A stretch of 64,000 nt of DNA from Williamsoniiplasma luminosum. GTDB lineage: Bacteria; Bacillota_I; Bacilli_A; Mycoplasmatales; Mycoplasmataceae. The notes below the pieces were generated by a model. That model did no database searches. It saw nothing but the letters and a program-made list of their open reading frames with translations, and was not told the DNA's origin. Both the position numbers and the translations under genes were made by a program. Shown in pieces: positions 32,544 through 46,360 of this stretch. The DNA is taken from NCBI RefSeq assembly GCF_002803985.1, contig NZ_CP024963.1, forward strand, positions 930,001-994,000, given 5' to 3'. How positions within the stretch are numbered: position 1 is the first letter of the stretch; every line of letters begins with the position of its first letter.

Positions 32544-33506
32544 TTAAGTTGATTGAATTTTTCTTTTCGCTTTTAACATTTCATAAATTGGAATTAGTTG
32601 TAATTTGTATAAACCATATCCAGATAAGGCTGTTCAAACTATGTATTGAATAATAATTGTAATTACATATTGATCACCCATTCCAACTGGACTGTACATT
32701 AAAATTTTAAAGATATTAATAAATTCTCAAATTCAAAACTGTTCTGAAATGAATCCTAATTGCATGAAATATCCAAACATGGCAATTCCATTCGCCACTC
32801 CATCAAAGAAATGTTGAGTGTCGGGAATTGTATATTCTAATTTAAATATTCCTTCATAAGCAGCAGGAATCAGGTAATATCATCCAAAACATAATCCGAC
32901 AATCACTACCAATGCTCCCAGCACACAAGCTAATCTTAATCATCATTTATCAAGATCTCGAATTGTTCTAGCGTGTCCTTCTTTATAAACAAAATTGAAT
33001 AAGTATCAACCTAGTGGTGCTCCCAGTACTAACATTGATTGACCTAGAAAATCACCAATGTTTCCAGCGACTAAAGCAAATGAAGCAAAGAGAATTGCAT
33101 TAATTAACCCTCAAAAGAATTGTGATGTTTTTCCACTAACAATCATCGCCACAGCAAACAAGCCTGTAAAAGCTGCAAAACCATTAATTGAATAAAGAAT
33201 GGTTGATGCCAGAGCAATTGTGGTTCCTGCTTCCCCAAGCGGTGAACCATGAAGAAATGCATTAATATATTGTTTAAATGGGGCAAAATGCGAGCCCACC
33301 ATATACTTTAAATTGTCAGGAACGATGAAACCTGCCTCTTCTTTGTAAACATCGATTGAAAAAAATCCAAAAAAGATTAAGACAATTCCACCGACTAGTA
33401 GAAGCATTTTAAACCCTTTGGATAATTCTTTCATATCTCTAATAACGTTTTTATAACCCATAAAATTTAAACTGGGTTTGTGTTTTTTCTCAATAATATC
33501 GCTCAC
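32544..33506 (-). CDS. PnuC-like nicotinamide riboside transporter, copy 2
   Basis: 320 residues, same architecture as copy 1. N-terminal LNFMGYKNVIRDMKELSKGF, helices, and the PnuC-type end (QFWIWEFINIFKILMYSPVG ... YIVWTALSGYGLYKL). Start is GTG 33506, seven bases after GGAGG; the upstream ATG at 33545 has no ribosome binding site. The tandem, separately terminated pair suggests duplication followed by divergence in substrate or regulation. A long inverted repeat lies upstream. Confidence 0.8.
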
Positions 33507-33573
33507 TTTTTTTCCTCCGATTTTAACCTTTGAAAATGTTACCACAATATTTTCGAGAATAAATTAAAAAATC

Positions 33574-33631
33574 GTTTTTAAAAGATTTTTTCCATGAATA
33601 AATTCATATTCATCAAAAATCTTTTAAAAAC
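33574..33631. repeat. Long inverted repeat upstream of PnuC-like copy 2
   Basis: Perfect 17-base arms GTTTTTAAAAGATTTTT and AAAAATCTTTTAAAAAC with a 24-base loop that itself contains ATGAAT-aa-ATTCAT. It lies 68-125 bases before the start codon. It could be a terminator of the small gene upstream, an operator, or a structured leader. Confidence 0.7.
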
Positions 33632-33698
33632 AAACTTAAAAAAATGCAAAAACACTTAAAACTGTTCTTGATGATTAATCCAATCTTTAATCATTAAA

Positions 33699-33818
33699 TT
33701 ACATCATTCTTCGCAGCAAGATTAAATCAAAATTGATGTGATCATTTTCATCAATCACCATTTGTTCATTCTTACTTTGTTTTTTAGTTTTTAAAGCATT
33801 TTTCTTTTGCTTTGTCAT
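33699..33818 (-). CDS. Small basic/acidic protein (39 aa)
   Basis: 39 residues. A Lys-rich start (MTKQKKNALKTKKQSKNEQM) is followed by an acidic and hydrophobic end (VIDENDHINFDLILLRRMM). GAGAGGAAACGAAAG lies before the ATG. It stands alone between the hpt terminator and the PnuC-like gene. No family recognised; moderately convincing because of the ribosome binding site and unbiased composition of the second half. Confidence 0.45.
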   Translation of the reverse strand: MTKQKKNALKTKKQSKNEQMVIDENDHINFDLILLRRMM

Positions 33819-33932
33819 TTCTTTCGTTTCCTCTCCCAGAATTGCTTTTTAATTGTAATTTAGTCAAACCAAATTTCAATTAAAAAGGGCAAAAAAGAAT
33901 AATTTATTTACCAAGCTTTTTCTGAAATAAAA

Positions 33933-33966
33933 AAACTTCAAAAACTCATAAAAGTTTTTGAAGTTT
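33933..33966 (-). terminator. Terminator of the PAP2-ruvX-hpt operon
   Basis: AAACTTCAAAAACT-cataaa-AGTTTTTGAAGTTT followed by a U run on the minus strand, seven bases after the hpt stop. Confidence 0.88.
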
Positions 33967-33972
33967 AGAGAG

Positions 33973-34539
33973 TTATCATTTTCAAGTTTTAAGTTTTGAA
34001 GTGTCACAAATTGCAACATATGGTAAGTTTCTTAATCTTTCTTCATAATCTAGACCAAATCCGATTAAGAATTCATCTTCGACTTCAAAACCGAATCAAT
34101 CAGCTGTAATTTTGGCTTGACGGTTGGCTGGTTTATCAATCATTGTAATGATTTTTACATCAGCAGCCCCACGATGATAAAAATCTTTTTTCACAAAATC
34201 TAAAGTTAAACCTGAATCAATAATATCTTCAACAAGTAAAACGTGACGACCTTTTAAATTAGTACTAATATCTAACACAATTTCAGGATTAGCATTAGCT
34301 TTGACCCCACCTTTATATGAAGACATGACCATATAATCGATTTCACATTCAGATTTTACATGATTTAATAATTCAGACATAAAAGGGACACATCCTTTTA
34401 AAATCCCGACCACTAAAACGGTGTTATCTTGAACTTTTTGCTGCTTGTAATAAGCATCAACATCTAAAGCCATCGCTTGAGAACGAAGGGAAATTTCTTC
34501 TCTTGTATGTAAGATTTTTTTAACTAATGGGTGTTGCAT
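33973..34539 (-). CDS. hpt: Hypoxanthine phosphoribosyltransferase
   Basis: 188 residues. Type I phosphoribosyltransferase with VVGILKGCVPFMSEL, the PRPP motif VLLVEDIIDSGLTLDFV, the mobile-loop start MVMSSYKGG and the base-recognition end WFGFEVEDEFLIGFGLDYEE. It salvages hypoxanthine or guanine with PRPP, central in purine-auxotrophic Mollicutes. It follows ruvX by 11 bases. Ends KTWKW with two TGA Trp codons. Confidence 0.95.
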
Positions 34540-34550
34540 TTGGCTCCTTC

Positions 34551-34982
34551 TTATTTGTTGTTTATTTGTAAGTATAACTCTAAAATCAATTGGGCTGCAA
34601 GTCCGTCTTTAGATTTTTTTTGTTTTTCTCGACTAATTCCGGCATCAATCATGATATTTTTGGCCATTTTTGTGGTTCTACGCTCATCAATGCGTACAAT
34701 TTGATTTTCTTGGAATGATGGATTATATGCTAAAATTCCTTCAATAAAGTAATCAACCATCTCAGCTCGCGATCCAATACTCCCATCCATATTTCGTGGA
34801 TATCCAACAACAATCACATCAGGGTGATATTGTTCGATTTCTTGACTTAATTGCTCTAAACCTTCATCAAAATTATATTCTTCAAAGCGAATGGTTTTAT
34901 ATGGACTAGCAATTTGACCATTGCTTGTGGCTAAACCAATTGTTTTGCTTCCGACGTCTAATCCTAAAATTTTTCTATCCAT
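34551..34982 (-). CDS. ruvX: Putative pre-16S rRNA nuclease / Holliday junction resolvase (YqgF)
   Basis: 143 residues of the YqgF/RuvX RNase H-like fold. N-terminal [16 protein letters not shown] carries the first catalytic Asp. [19 protein letters not shown] and [13 protein letters not shown] supply the other conserved acidic and basic residues. In E. coli the family finishes the 5' end of 16S rRNA. Its ATG overlaps the end of the PAP2 gene by eight bases. Confidence 0.94.
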   Translation of the reverse strand: MDRKILGLDVGSKTIGLATSNGQIASPYKTIRFEEYNFDEGLEQLSQEIEQYHPDVIVVGYPRNMDGSIGSRAEMVDYFIEGILAYNPSFQENQIVRIDERRTTKMAKNIMIDAGISREKQKKSKDGLAAQLILELYLQINNK

Positions 34983-35883
34983 GCTTTGTTACCTCCCATT
35001 TTTTTAATCAATTCTTTTTTAACATTCTGGCAGCACCTGCATAAAATAAAACCCCAAGAATCATTGACATTGTTACATCAGTGATGAAATGTTTCAAGAA
35101 AATAATTCTCCCAAAAGCAATTAATAAAATTACTAAACTAATCACTGTCGTTAATGTTCATCATTTTCAATTTTTATTTTTAAATAAAAATAAAATTGAA
35201 AGCAAAGACATACTAATCCCAACATGACCAGATGGAAATGATTCATTTTTCAAAGAAAAATTTTGATAAGAAATGTTTCATCATGCTTGATATTCTTGAA
35301 CAGAATTTGATAATAATGTAGCTTCAGGTCGTGGTCTGTTGAAAATAATTTTTAAGATGAAAACTGTGAAATAAACTCCAACACAAAAGATGGCCATCAC
35401 CAAAAGTGTTTGTAGATTATATTCTTGATTGATAAATTTTTGACGTTGATCTTTTTTATTAAAAAATCAAAAAATATAGCCAAAAAGGGTTCAATAAATT
35501 AACGTTGAAAAGACTCAAATTAATAAATAATAATTTGGATTATAACTTCGCATCACGGGAATTGAAGTCATTAAAGTTAAAGCAATAAAAACAATTAATC
35601 AAAAGGTAATTAATTTTCAACGTTGAATTCGATCACGTGTTTTTGGTTTGATTTTGCTAAATAAAAATCAATTATATAACACTGTTACAACAACCATTAG
35701 AGGGATTGTAAAAGTTGGAACTCCAAAAATATCGACAAAAACACCAAAAAAGTTTTTTTCATAACCATCTCTGACAAACAATTCAGAAAATTGTTTGTCA
35801 AAAAAAGTTCCCACAAGAAAAATGGTAATTAAAGAAGTTAAGATGACCATCACGGGGATGTGTTTTAAAAATATTTTATTCAT
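34975..35883 (-). CDS. PAP2-family membrane phosphatase
   Basis: 302 residues, about six membrane helices. It has the three PAP2 catalytic motifs: [20 protein letters not shown] and [13 protein letters not shown]. Such enzymes dephosphorylate phosphatidate, undecaprenyl pyrophosphate or similar lipids at the membrane; Mollicutes lack a wall, so a phospholipid substrate is likelier. No ribosome binding site is seen before the ATG, and the eno terminator ends only 19 bases upstream. Initiation may be leaderless or depend on readthrough from eno. Confidence 0.88.
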
Positions 35884-35901
35884 ATCTAATATTTTAAAAT
35901 A

Positions 35902-35926
35902 AAAAACCGTTATCGTACGGTTTTTT
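35902..35926 (-). terminator. Terminator of eno
   Basis: AAAAACCGT-tatcgt-ACGGTTTTT hairpin with U run on the minus strand, between eno and the PAP2 gene. Confidence 0.85.
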
Positions 35927-35970
35927 ATCTTTAAATTTTGATAAACTTCAAGATTAGTTCAAAGCTTGGC

Positions 35971-37347
<1,377 letters not shown>

Positions 37348-37368
37348 TCATAAAATAATTACTAAACT

Positions 37369-37374
37369 ATTATA
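37369..37374 (-). promoter_or_regulatory. -10 box of eno
   Basis: TATAAT on the minus strand (AGAGTTATAATAG), 37 bases upstream of eno. No clear terminator for the preceding permease gene is visible in 37375-37434. Confidence 0.55.
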
Positions 37375-37434
37375 ACTCTAAATTGTTTTTTGTATATCAG
37401 TTATCCTTTTCTTAGACCTAAAAATCATTAAAGT

Positions 37435-40400
37435 TTATGAATTGCCCAGAAGTGTATTTAATTTTATTTTTTTCACACCTTGCATAATCACAATGTAAGC
37501 AACAATAAAGATTAACAGACAAACAAGAGCAACACCGACAAATAACCACGGATTCACAATTAGTGGCAAGGCAATTTTAATTTTCACCAAAGCCATTGGA
37601 ATTGTATATTTAATAAACAATCACATTGTCAGCATTCCTAAACTCGTTGCCAGAACAGCCACTGGGGTAAAAATTCAGAGCATTAATGAGTGAAATTCGC
37701 GCATTGTATAACCTTGAATACGCATATAATTCATAAAGTTCTTATATCTTCTGATAAAAATATCAGTAATTAAATAAATGGTAATCACCCCAGTCACAAT
37801 AAAGATTGGAATAATAATTGTGGCAAAAACAAGGGCGGCTGAAATTAAATTTTGCATCGCCATTTTATTCATATCAACATATTCTGTGAAACCAATTCCG
37901 GTTTTGAAATATTTGACAATTCCAGCTGTGGCGTTATTACCATTAATTGATTGCAAAATTAGTTTTTGCAATTGGTCAGAGATCATGGGGTTACTACTCA
38001 TTTTAGCATTACTTCAAACATTTACATGCTGACCATCAGCCAACGTTTGAGTCTGATCAATTGCTTCTGAAATTCCAAGTAATTCATTGGCATATTTTTG
38101 ATCTAAATAAATTTTATCCCCATCATATAAATCTTCAATCGCGACAACTTTTAATTTTTTCGATGAACCTTGTTTAACTAATTTATTAGTGAATAAATTA
38201 TTTTGTAAAGCAATATTCATTCAATTATTAGTTCCTGAAAGTAATAGGTCTTGACCGATTTCAATTGCTTGCCCATCTTCATATTTAAGAATATCAAATG
38301 GGTAAATTCTGTTAGTTTTTTGTTTGTAAGTCTTTTTATTTGCATATTCTTGATATTGCTCATTTACTGTTTTAAATAATTCTTGATTGAATTTATTTTT
38401 ATCTAAATCTAAAAAGACATTTTTTAAGTTGTAATAAGGTTCATACCTCTTAGACAAGTAATCATAATAATAAAAATTATTTGAAGTTGATGGATCATTA
38501 TCGTATGTCATTTTAGTTAAATCAATATCATATAAATCAACAACATTATCTTTACCACCTAAATCATATTTTCATGCCCCAGGTTCAATTACTTCAATTT
38601 CACTTTTTTGATTTGAAAAGGCAAGTTTTTGTATATTCATATTTAGATTAAATGAATCACCAACTTTTAAATTTTGTAAAGCTAATTTTTTACTAATTGT
38701 GATTGGGATATAATCCAATGTTTCATTATGGGCAATGATTGATCGATTGTTTAGTTGCAGTTTAGGATTTGGATGCTCTGTATTAACTCCAAAACCAATG
38801 ATTTTTGTATCATCAGCATTATCAATTGTTCCTTCAATTTTGGTAAATAATTCATCTTCATTTGGATTGACGGGAATTGAAGAAAAGTTAAAACTAAAGT
38901 TTTTAATTTCTTTTGGGTCTTTATCTCATAGTTCTTTTGTCGCTGAAGGAAGTAGGTTATTGGACATATATTTAATATTTTCTTCATAACCTTTTTTCTC
39001 ATCATCAATCGGTTTTTGTCCTAACAACATTGGGAAAATTTTACTAGTTAATTGGTTGAATTTTTTTTCTACAATACTACGACTTTCTTCATTGATTTTG
39101 CTTGCATAATCTAAAACTTGATCCATCACACCAACAGAGATTAACCCACCTTTAAAGGTTAAGAAGTTTTTGAAAAGAATTGATTCAAAAACATTTCGAT
39201 ATTCTTCTCCATTATCTTTTTTTCAATACTCTAAATCCTTTTGATCTACAAAACCAACATATTCGTTTGCTTTTTCTTTTTTAGGAATATAAACATTAAA
39301 AATTGAAGCTTCGAGATTACTATTTTTAGGATCATTTTCATGAGCATAAAATGAGTATCTTGTTAAAGGATTATTTGAGAGTGTATTGATGTAAGAATAG
39401 TTATTATTATAGTGAATATTTCGATAAAATTCATTGGTCATGGAATTCAAAATCGATGGAATCGAAGCGGCAAAAAAGATTACTAAACTGGCAATAAATA
39501 AGACTGAGAAAAAGACTAATAAATCTTTTCAAGAACTGGCTAAAATTACTAATTTTAATTTTGAATTAAATCTAACAACCGGAATTTTAGAAAAGACTTT
39601 CTTTAAAAAGAGATTTGGCCGCATGCTTTTAGCTGGGGATAGCAAGATAATTGGTGATTGTTTAATCACAAAATAAGTAGTCATGAAAACCATTCCAATG
39701 ACAATCACAGCTAAAGCAAATAATTCGATTAATAACACTTTTCAATCAATATTAAAGACGCTTGGGATATTAAAATATCGTTCAAATGTCGTCATAAAGA
39801 TTGGTTGAAGTGCTAAACTAATTCCCCAACCAATTAAGGTGACAAAAATGACTGGAATTAACATATAGGAAATATAATTAACTAAAATTTTAAAATTAGA
39901 AACTCCTAAAGCTTTTAGATTCCCGATTTGACCTCGTTCTGTATTAATAACTTTTTTAAAGATTGTATAAATCACAAAACATAATGCAGCAATAAAGATG
40001 ACAGTAAAAATGATTGAAATTAACACAAATTTTTGAAGTGTTGATGGAAATAGTGTACTTCTAAAATTCAATAGTGGTGTTTTGGCATATTCTTGAATTT
40101 TAGTTGTTGTTAATTCATCATTTAATTGATGATTATTTAAGGCAGTTGCAACTTCTTTTAATTTCATGACATTATCTGCTAAATATGTTGAGAAAACCTT
40201 TTTATCATTGATTAAATCATGAGGACTACCAGAATTATGAATTAAATATGCTCGACTTACATCTTGAAATTTACCAGGATCAACTCCACCATTAAACATT
40301 TTAGAAAATGTGCTACTACTAATATAATAAATGGCTTCATTTTCTTGATTAGTTAAAATATCGTCTTCATAAATAATCGGATAAATGTTTAAGCTATCAG

Positions 40401-41793
40401 CTCCGGTTGCATCTAAACGATATTGAGCATTAGATCCCATTGATCCTGGAAAAATATTATATACTTGACCAAGTTTTAACTTGTTGAATTCAGCATATCC
40501 ATTTGAAACCATAAAACTATTTTCTGTAAAAAGATCGGGACTATCATTTTTTTTGAAAAATGAATAAAGATCTTCATTATAGAAAGTGACATTAAATTTG
40601 TCAGAATCTTCTAGTTTGTGATTGTAGAATGAAGAAATATACCTGAATTTATGTCCATTCGCATCTCACATAACAGCTTCATTTGTTGTTCTAATTTTAA
40701 AATTACTTAGATCACTCAATAAATTAAAATAACTTTCAAATCATTTTCTTTGAGTTAATGGATTATCATTTATATGGTATCCATTCACATATAAACCTGT
40801 TTTTAAAATAGTTGTAGCATCATGTTTTTTAATGTTAAAACTTGCATAATTTTTATATAAATTATACTCACTAGCATCAGAAATTGGATCAAAAATTTCT
40901 TTATAAAGATTAACATCTTCAACAAACTCATATTTTTCTATATCTTTTCCATCGGAATCTGTTGCTTTGATAATTTGTCCAATTCGCCCAACTGTTTCTT
41001 TATCATTTTTTGGATTATTAATATAATCTTCAACTGCTTGACTAGGATTGTTGCCTATATTTTTTTCATAAACTTTGACCAATTCTTGTTTAATTGAGTA
41101 AGTTAGTGAAGAGTTATTTAAAGCAAACATATAATCAAAAATATCCAAAGCTGATTTTGTTTGTTGTGGATTTAAACTACCTTCAAAACCATTGTTTTTA
41201 GCATACAATTGTCCGATTAAAGAATTTTTGAAATATTTTGAACCAAAGTTAAATTTATAAAAATCTCCAAATTTTCCACTTTTGACAACATCGATTTTTT
41301 TGGCTTCTGAGAATTTTAAAACTCGACCATCATCTTTGGGAGCGAATGGTTTATCTTTAGTTGTATCAGATTCTGTGTCTCCAAAATGGAAATTAAAATA
41401 TTTTTTATCACCATATTCAAAAATTGAAGATTTATATGAATTTACTGGACCAGTTACAAACTTATATTTAAGCAATGCTGAATCTTTTTCGTCACCAAAA
41501 GTTAGGGTTGGAAAAAACCCTAACTTTTCGTTTCCTACTAATTCTGTGTTAAATGAAAACCATGGCGTAAATGTTTGCGTATCATTACTTGGATATCCAC
41601 TTGAAGTGTATCTAAAAGAGTAATCATGCTTTTCATAATTTCTGTTAATTTGATTATTGATATTTTTTAAATTGACCGAAACAATTCCGAGCGTCGATGT
41701 TAAAACAACTGTAATTGTAATCAAAATTAAATATATGAAAAATTGCAAATAATCTTTTAAGAGTCGTTTTAGACCATTTTTAAATAAAAGCAT
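37435..41793 (-). CDS. Giant FtsX/MacB-type ABC permease (1452 aa)
   Basis: 1452 residues in one frame, broken only by TGA Trp codons. Layout is typical of a duplicated FtsX permease: helix near residues 15-38; a large external domain to about 600; three helices (about 600-720, including KFVLISIIFTVIFIAALCF and IGNLKALGVSN on the cytosolic loop); a helix near 760; a second external domain to about 1300; and three closing helices (about 1305-1330, 1372-1395, 1418-1440). In Mollicutes such proteins move lipids or lipoproteins or act as mechanical transducers, with an ATPase encoded elsewhere. It starts 16 bases after the lipoprotein stop. Confidence 0.88.
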
Positions 41794-41809
41794 TTTCTAT
41801 ATTGTTCTC

Positions 41810-44113
41810 CTAATAAATGTTAAAGAATTCCTTTCCATTTTGATCAAAACTTTTGATTGTTGTTATTACTCAATATGGGTTATTTGGATTGTCTGAGATA
41901 TTTTCTCAGGAAATTTTATATGTGTGATTAACATCTTTATAATCTTGGTAATTACCCAATCCATCATAATTCTGTAAATCTTTAGCGGCAATAACGTTTT
42001 GTTCAACACCTAGAACTTTTCCTGATTTTTTAGTTAAATCTAATTTATCTATTAGAGCTGTATTAGTTTCGCTGATAACATCTTTTTGATGTTCAATAAT
42101 TGTTTGGTATGGATTGAAATTTTGATCTACATTAACTTTTTTAAATTGTTGATTCGCAGTTGATGTAGTGTCCCCTTTTCCTGTGTAGTTTAAAGTATAG
42201 TGCATTTTTGCACCCTTTTGACTATTGCTAGTTGATTCGAATTTTACTTCTGTCATATTCCAAAAATTATTATCATATAAGTTTGATATAACGTTTTCGT
42301 GAGCTTTTTCCATCCCTTGACTAGTGCTATTTCCAAACTTACTAAAGAATTCTTTAAATTCCTTTTTTCCAGGAACTACAGATTCATTTTTAACTCCTTC
42401 ATACAAACCTTTTAAAACAGAATCATCAACATATTTGTCGCCTTTATAACCTAACAGTTCCAAAAAGTTAGATTGCTCATTTGAACTTAATTCTCTAAAA
42501 TATTTTTTGTCTTTAAATTTTTCAATTACAGCCAACAATTGATCTTGATAAGGTTTTTCACTAACAGCTTTATAAATATTTTTAGCATAATTTAATAAAT
42601 TGATACCAGCATCAGGTTGCTCCAATACAGAGTTTCAATCACCAGGAACCATTTTACTAATGATATTATGATAAACTGTTGCGAATGGAGTATTGTTTGT
42701 TTTTCTATCTTCAAAATATTTTTGATAAAAATTTTTTTTGCCTTCTGTTGTTGTATCAAGTTTAGATTCTTTATCCAATAAATTTATAATGTCAACAATG
42801 TCTTTAGCATTAGTTCCTGGATTGTTTATATCTCTTCCTTGTTTATTAAATAAATATTGTATATTAAGTTCTTTTGTTGGAGAAACCCCATTAACTGGTT
42901 CTGGCGCTTTATCTAATGCATCAATTTTAGACCATGTGTTTTCAGGAAACTCATTTCTGTGTTTTTTAAAGGTTTCTCAAATTTTGGTGATAAGCGAAAA
43001 GGTAATACCTTGCATAGTTTGAAATGTTGTTCCTGGAATAAATCCTGGAAGCCCAGGTATAATAATAGGGGGAAAATTTGGATCAACAATCATAGGTAAT
43101 AAAAAGTTACTAAATTCTGCTAAATTTAAAGCACCAGATTTTGTAGATGAAAAATTTTCAAGTAATGATGCCATTAAAGAAATTTTACCGTCAAGATTTA
43201 GTTTTCCTGCTGTCGCAGTTATTAAAGCTCCGGTCGAGTTAAATTTAAAACCATGAACCGTAGATTTAAAATCAGTATTATCATCAGCCTTTAAAAAAAT
43301 TAATCCTTTATCCAATTTGTTTTGAACACCCTGATCTTTATAATCTCTTGATTGACTAGCATTTCCAGCATATAAAATCGAATTATATCAAGCATATCCT
43401 GATCCATTGGTACCTTTATTATTTTCATTTGCACTTGATTTTGGACCTTCTGTACCATTAGTATTTGTTGGGTATGCTCCATCAAAACCATTGTGTAATA
43501 AGTAATTTGATAAAGCGCCAGTGTCTTGAATTCCTCATGCTAAATTACGTCTATTTTCATCAGCTGAAAGTTTTGCATTTTTACCTAAACCAGCAGCATA
43601 TCCCATTGCATTGTCTTTTTTCTTGTTGTATCCAACATTACCACCTTTAGAAAAGGTATCTTCGAAATACCCTTTGCTATCAGACCCTGGATTAAACATT
43701 TTTTGATAAAAGTTATCATCATACATTCCCATCACATAACTGGCAAACATTCCAGCATAACCATCTTCATCAAAACCTTTTATTCATGGAGCTAAAAGGT
43801 TTTTATAATTAGAAATTTTACTTCCTAAATTAATTTTTTGTTCATTATATTTATATGCCACAGGCATTTGCATCGCTGTTGCTTGAGGGGTTAGATACAT
43901 TGATAAAACTTCATTCACATTGTAATTTAAGTTTTCATGTCTCCCACCAATAATTAATCTTGAAATAAAGTTAGCCCCATCTAACATTTCGGCTTGAAGC
44001 GGTGTTAAATTACTGTTTTTATCTTCTTGGTTATTGTGAACACAAGAAACAACAGTTAAGGCTGAGGAGGCAACAAAAATTGTTGTCCCTAAAAAGCTTA
44101 ATAATTTTTTCAT
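41810..44113 (-). CDS. Large lipoprotein paired with the giant permease
   Basis: 767 residues. Signal MKKLLSFLGTTIFVASSALT with lipobox VVSC (Cys 24). The mature part is polar, with NAMGYAAGLGKNAKLSADEN, a proline-rich PNFPPIIIPGLPGFIPGTT and a beta-rich end. No enzyme motif recognised. It is the first gene of the operon, and its stop overlaps the permease's AGGAGAAC ribosome binding site. In related Mollicutes a lipoprotein is commonly paired with an FtsX-type permease, which suggests a surface complex. Confidence 0.85.
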
Positions 44114-44145
44114 ATATTTAATTTCCTTTTTTATAAGTTAAGACC

Positions 44146-44184
44146 TAATCAAATATTCAATTTCGCAAAAAAAATATTTGATTA
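44146..44184. promoter_or_regulatory. Inverted repeat upstream of the lipoprotein-permease operon
   Basis: Perfect 12-base arms TAATCAAATATT and AATATTTGATTA with a 15-base spacer, 33-71 bases before the start codon. The position suits an operator or a promoter-proximal hairpin. Confidence 0.5.
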
Positions 44185-44833
44185 AGGAGAGAACTTAATC
44201 CTATTTTTAAAAATGGATCTTTTTTAAAACCTATTTTAATAGATGATTAATCTATTTACATAGGTCAATCTCATAATATCTCAGAAATGACTAAAATAAT
44301 CTTTTTGGACCCAAAAAAGTGAAAAAAAATCAAAACTTAACATTGTTTTTGACCATAAAAGAGACATTAAACTTTGGCATAGATGTCGATTAAAACCTTT
44401 AACCACAAGCAAAAAGGTGGTAAATATGACAACGATACAAATCAACACAGTCAGCAATGACTTTGAACATAAAAGCTTTAAGTGCTTAATTAATACATGC
44501 ATTTACCACCTTTTTTGCTTGTTGTTAATTTATAAAATTATTTAATTCTAATCATTTAGAGCAGAAAGATGATGAAATTTAACAAACACATTTTTATTGC
44601 TAAAACTAAAGTTAAACTTCTTCCCAGATTTGAAAATGGAAAATTAATCAGACAAATGGAATAGGTTGAATTTGGTGTATTGATCTAAACGAAATCATCA
44701 GTCTTATGCTTTAATAAAATAGTCATTGATTTATTTTTTATTACTTGTGTCTCACTCAATTAGATAAAGATTTTATATTAAAAAATTTAAACGATGATTA
44801 TAAATTTGCAAGACATATTAAAAAACTCAAACA
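44185..44833. other. Gene-free region with decayed frames
   Basis: About 650 bases without a supported gene. It holds an inverted repeat pair (next entry) and short broken frames. One begins MMKFNKHIFIAKTKVKLLPR (44570 onward) and stops after about 31 codons, with hydrophobic and charged fragments behind it. It may be the remnant of a lost gene or small mobile element. I cannot name it. Confidence 0.45.
44405..44522. repeat. Inverted repeat with 75-base core
   Basis: Arms of 21 and 22 bases: ACAAGCAAAAAGGTGGTAAAT at 44405-44425 and its reverse complement with one extra T at 44501-44522. The core contains an incomplete inner stem (AAGCTTTAAGTGCTT). It could be a miniature mobile element or a structured RNA. 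No coding potential. Confidence 0.65.
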
Positions 44834-44869
44834 AAAAACTGCTTAAAATTAAGTTTTTAAGCAGTTTTT
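44834..44869 (-). terminator. Terminator of the first PTS-glycosidase unit
   Basis: AAAAACTGCTTAAAA ... TTTTTAAGCAGTTTTT hairpin, 20 bases after the glycosidase stop on the minus strand. Confidence 0.88.
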
Positions 44870-44888
44870 ATTTTATTAATTAATAAAC

Positions 44889-46337
<1,449 letters not shown>

Positions 46338-46360
46338 ATTTTATCCCTTATTCTTGCTCA

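Noticed and set aside
44281-44780. Possible transposase remnant
   Set aside because: Short broken frames on both strands show no DDE or other transposase motif; only the inverted repeat is supported.
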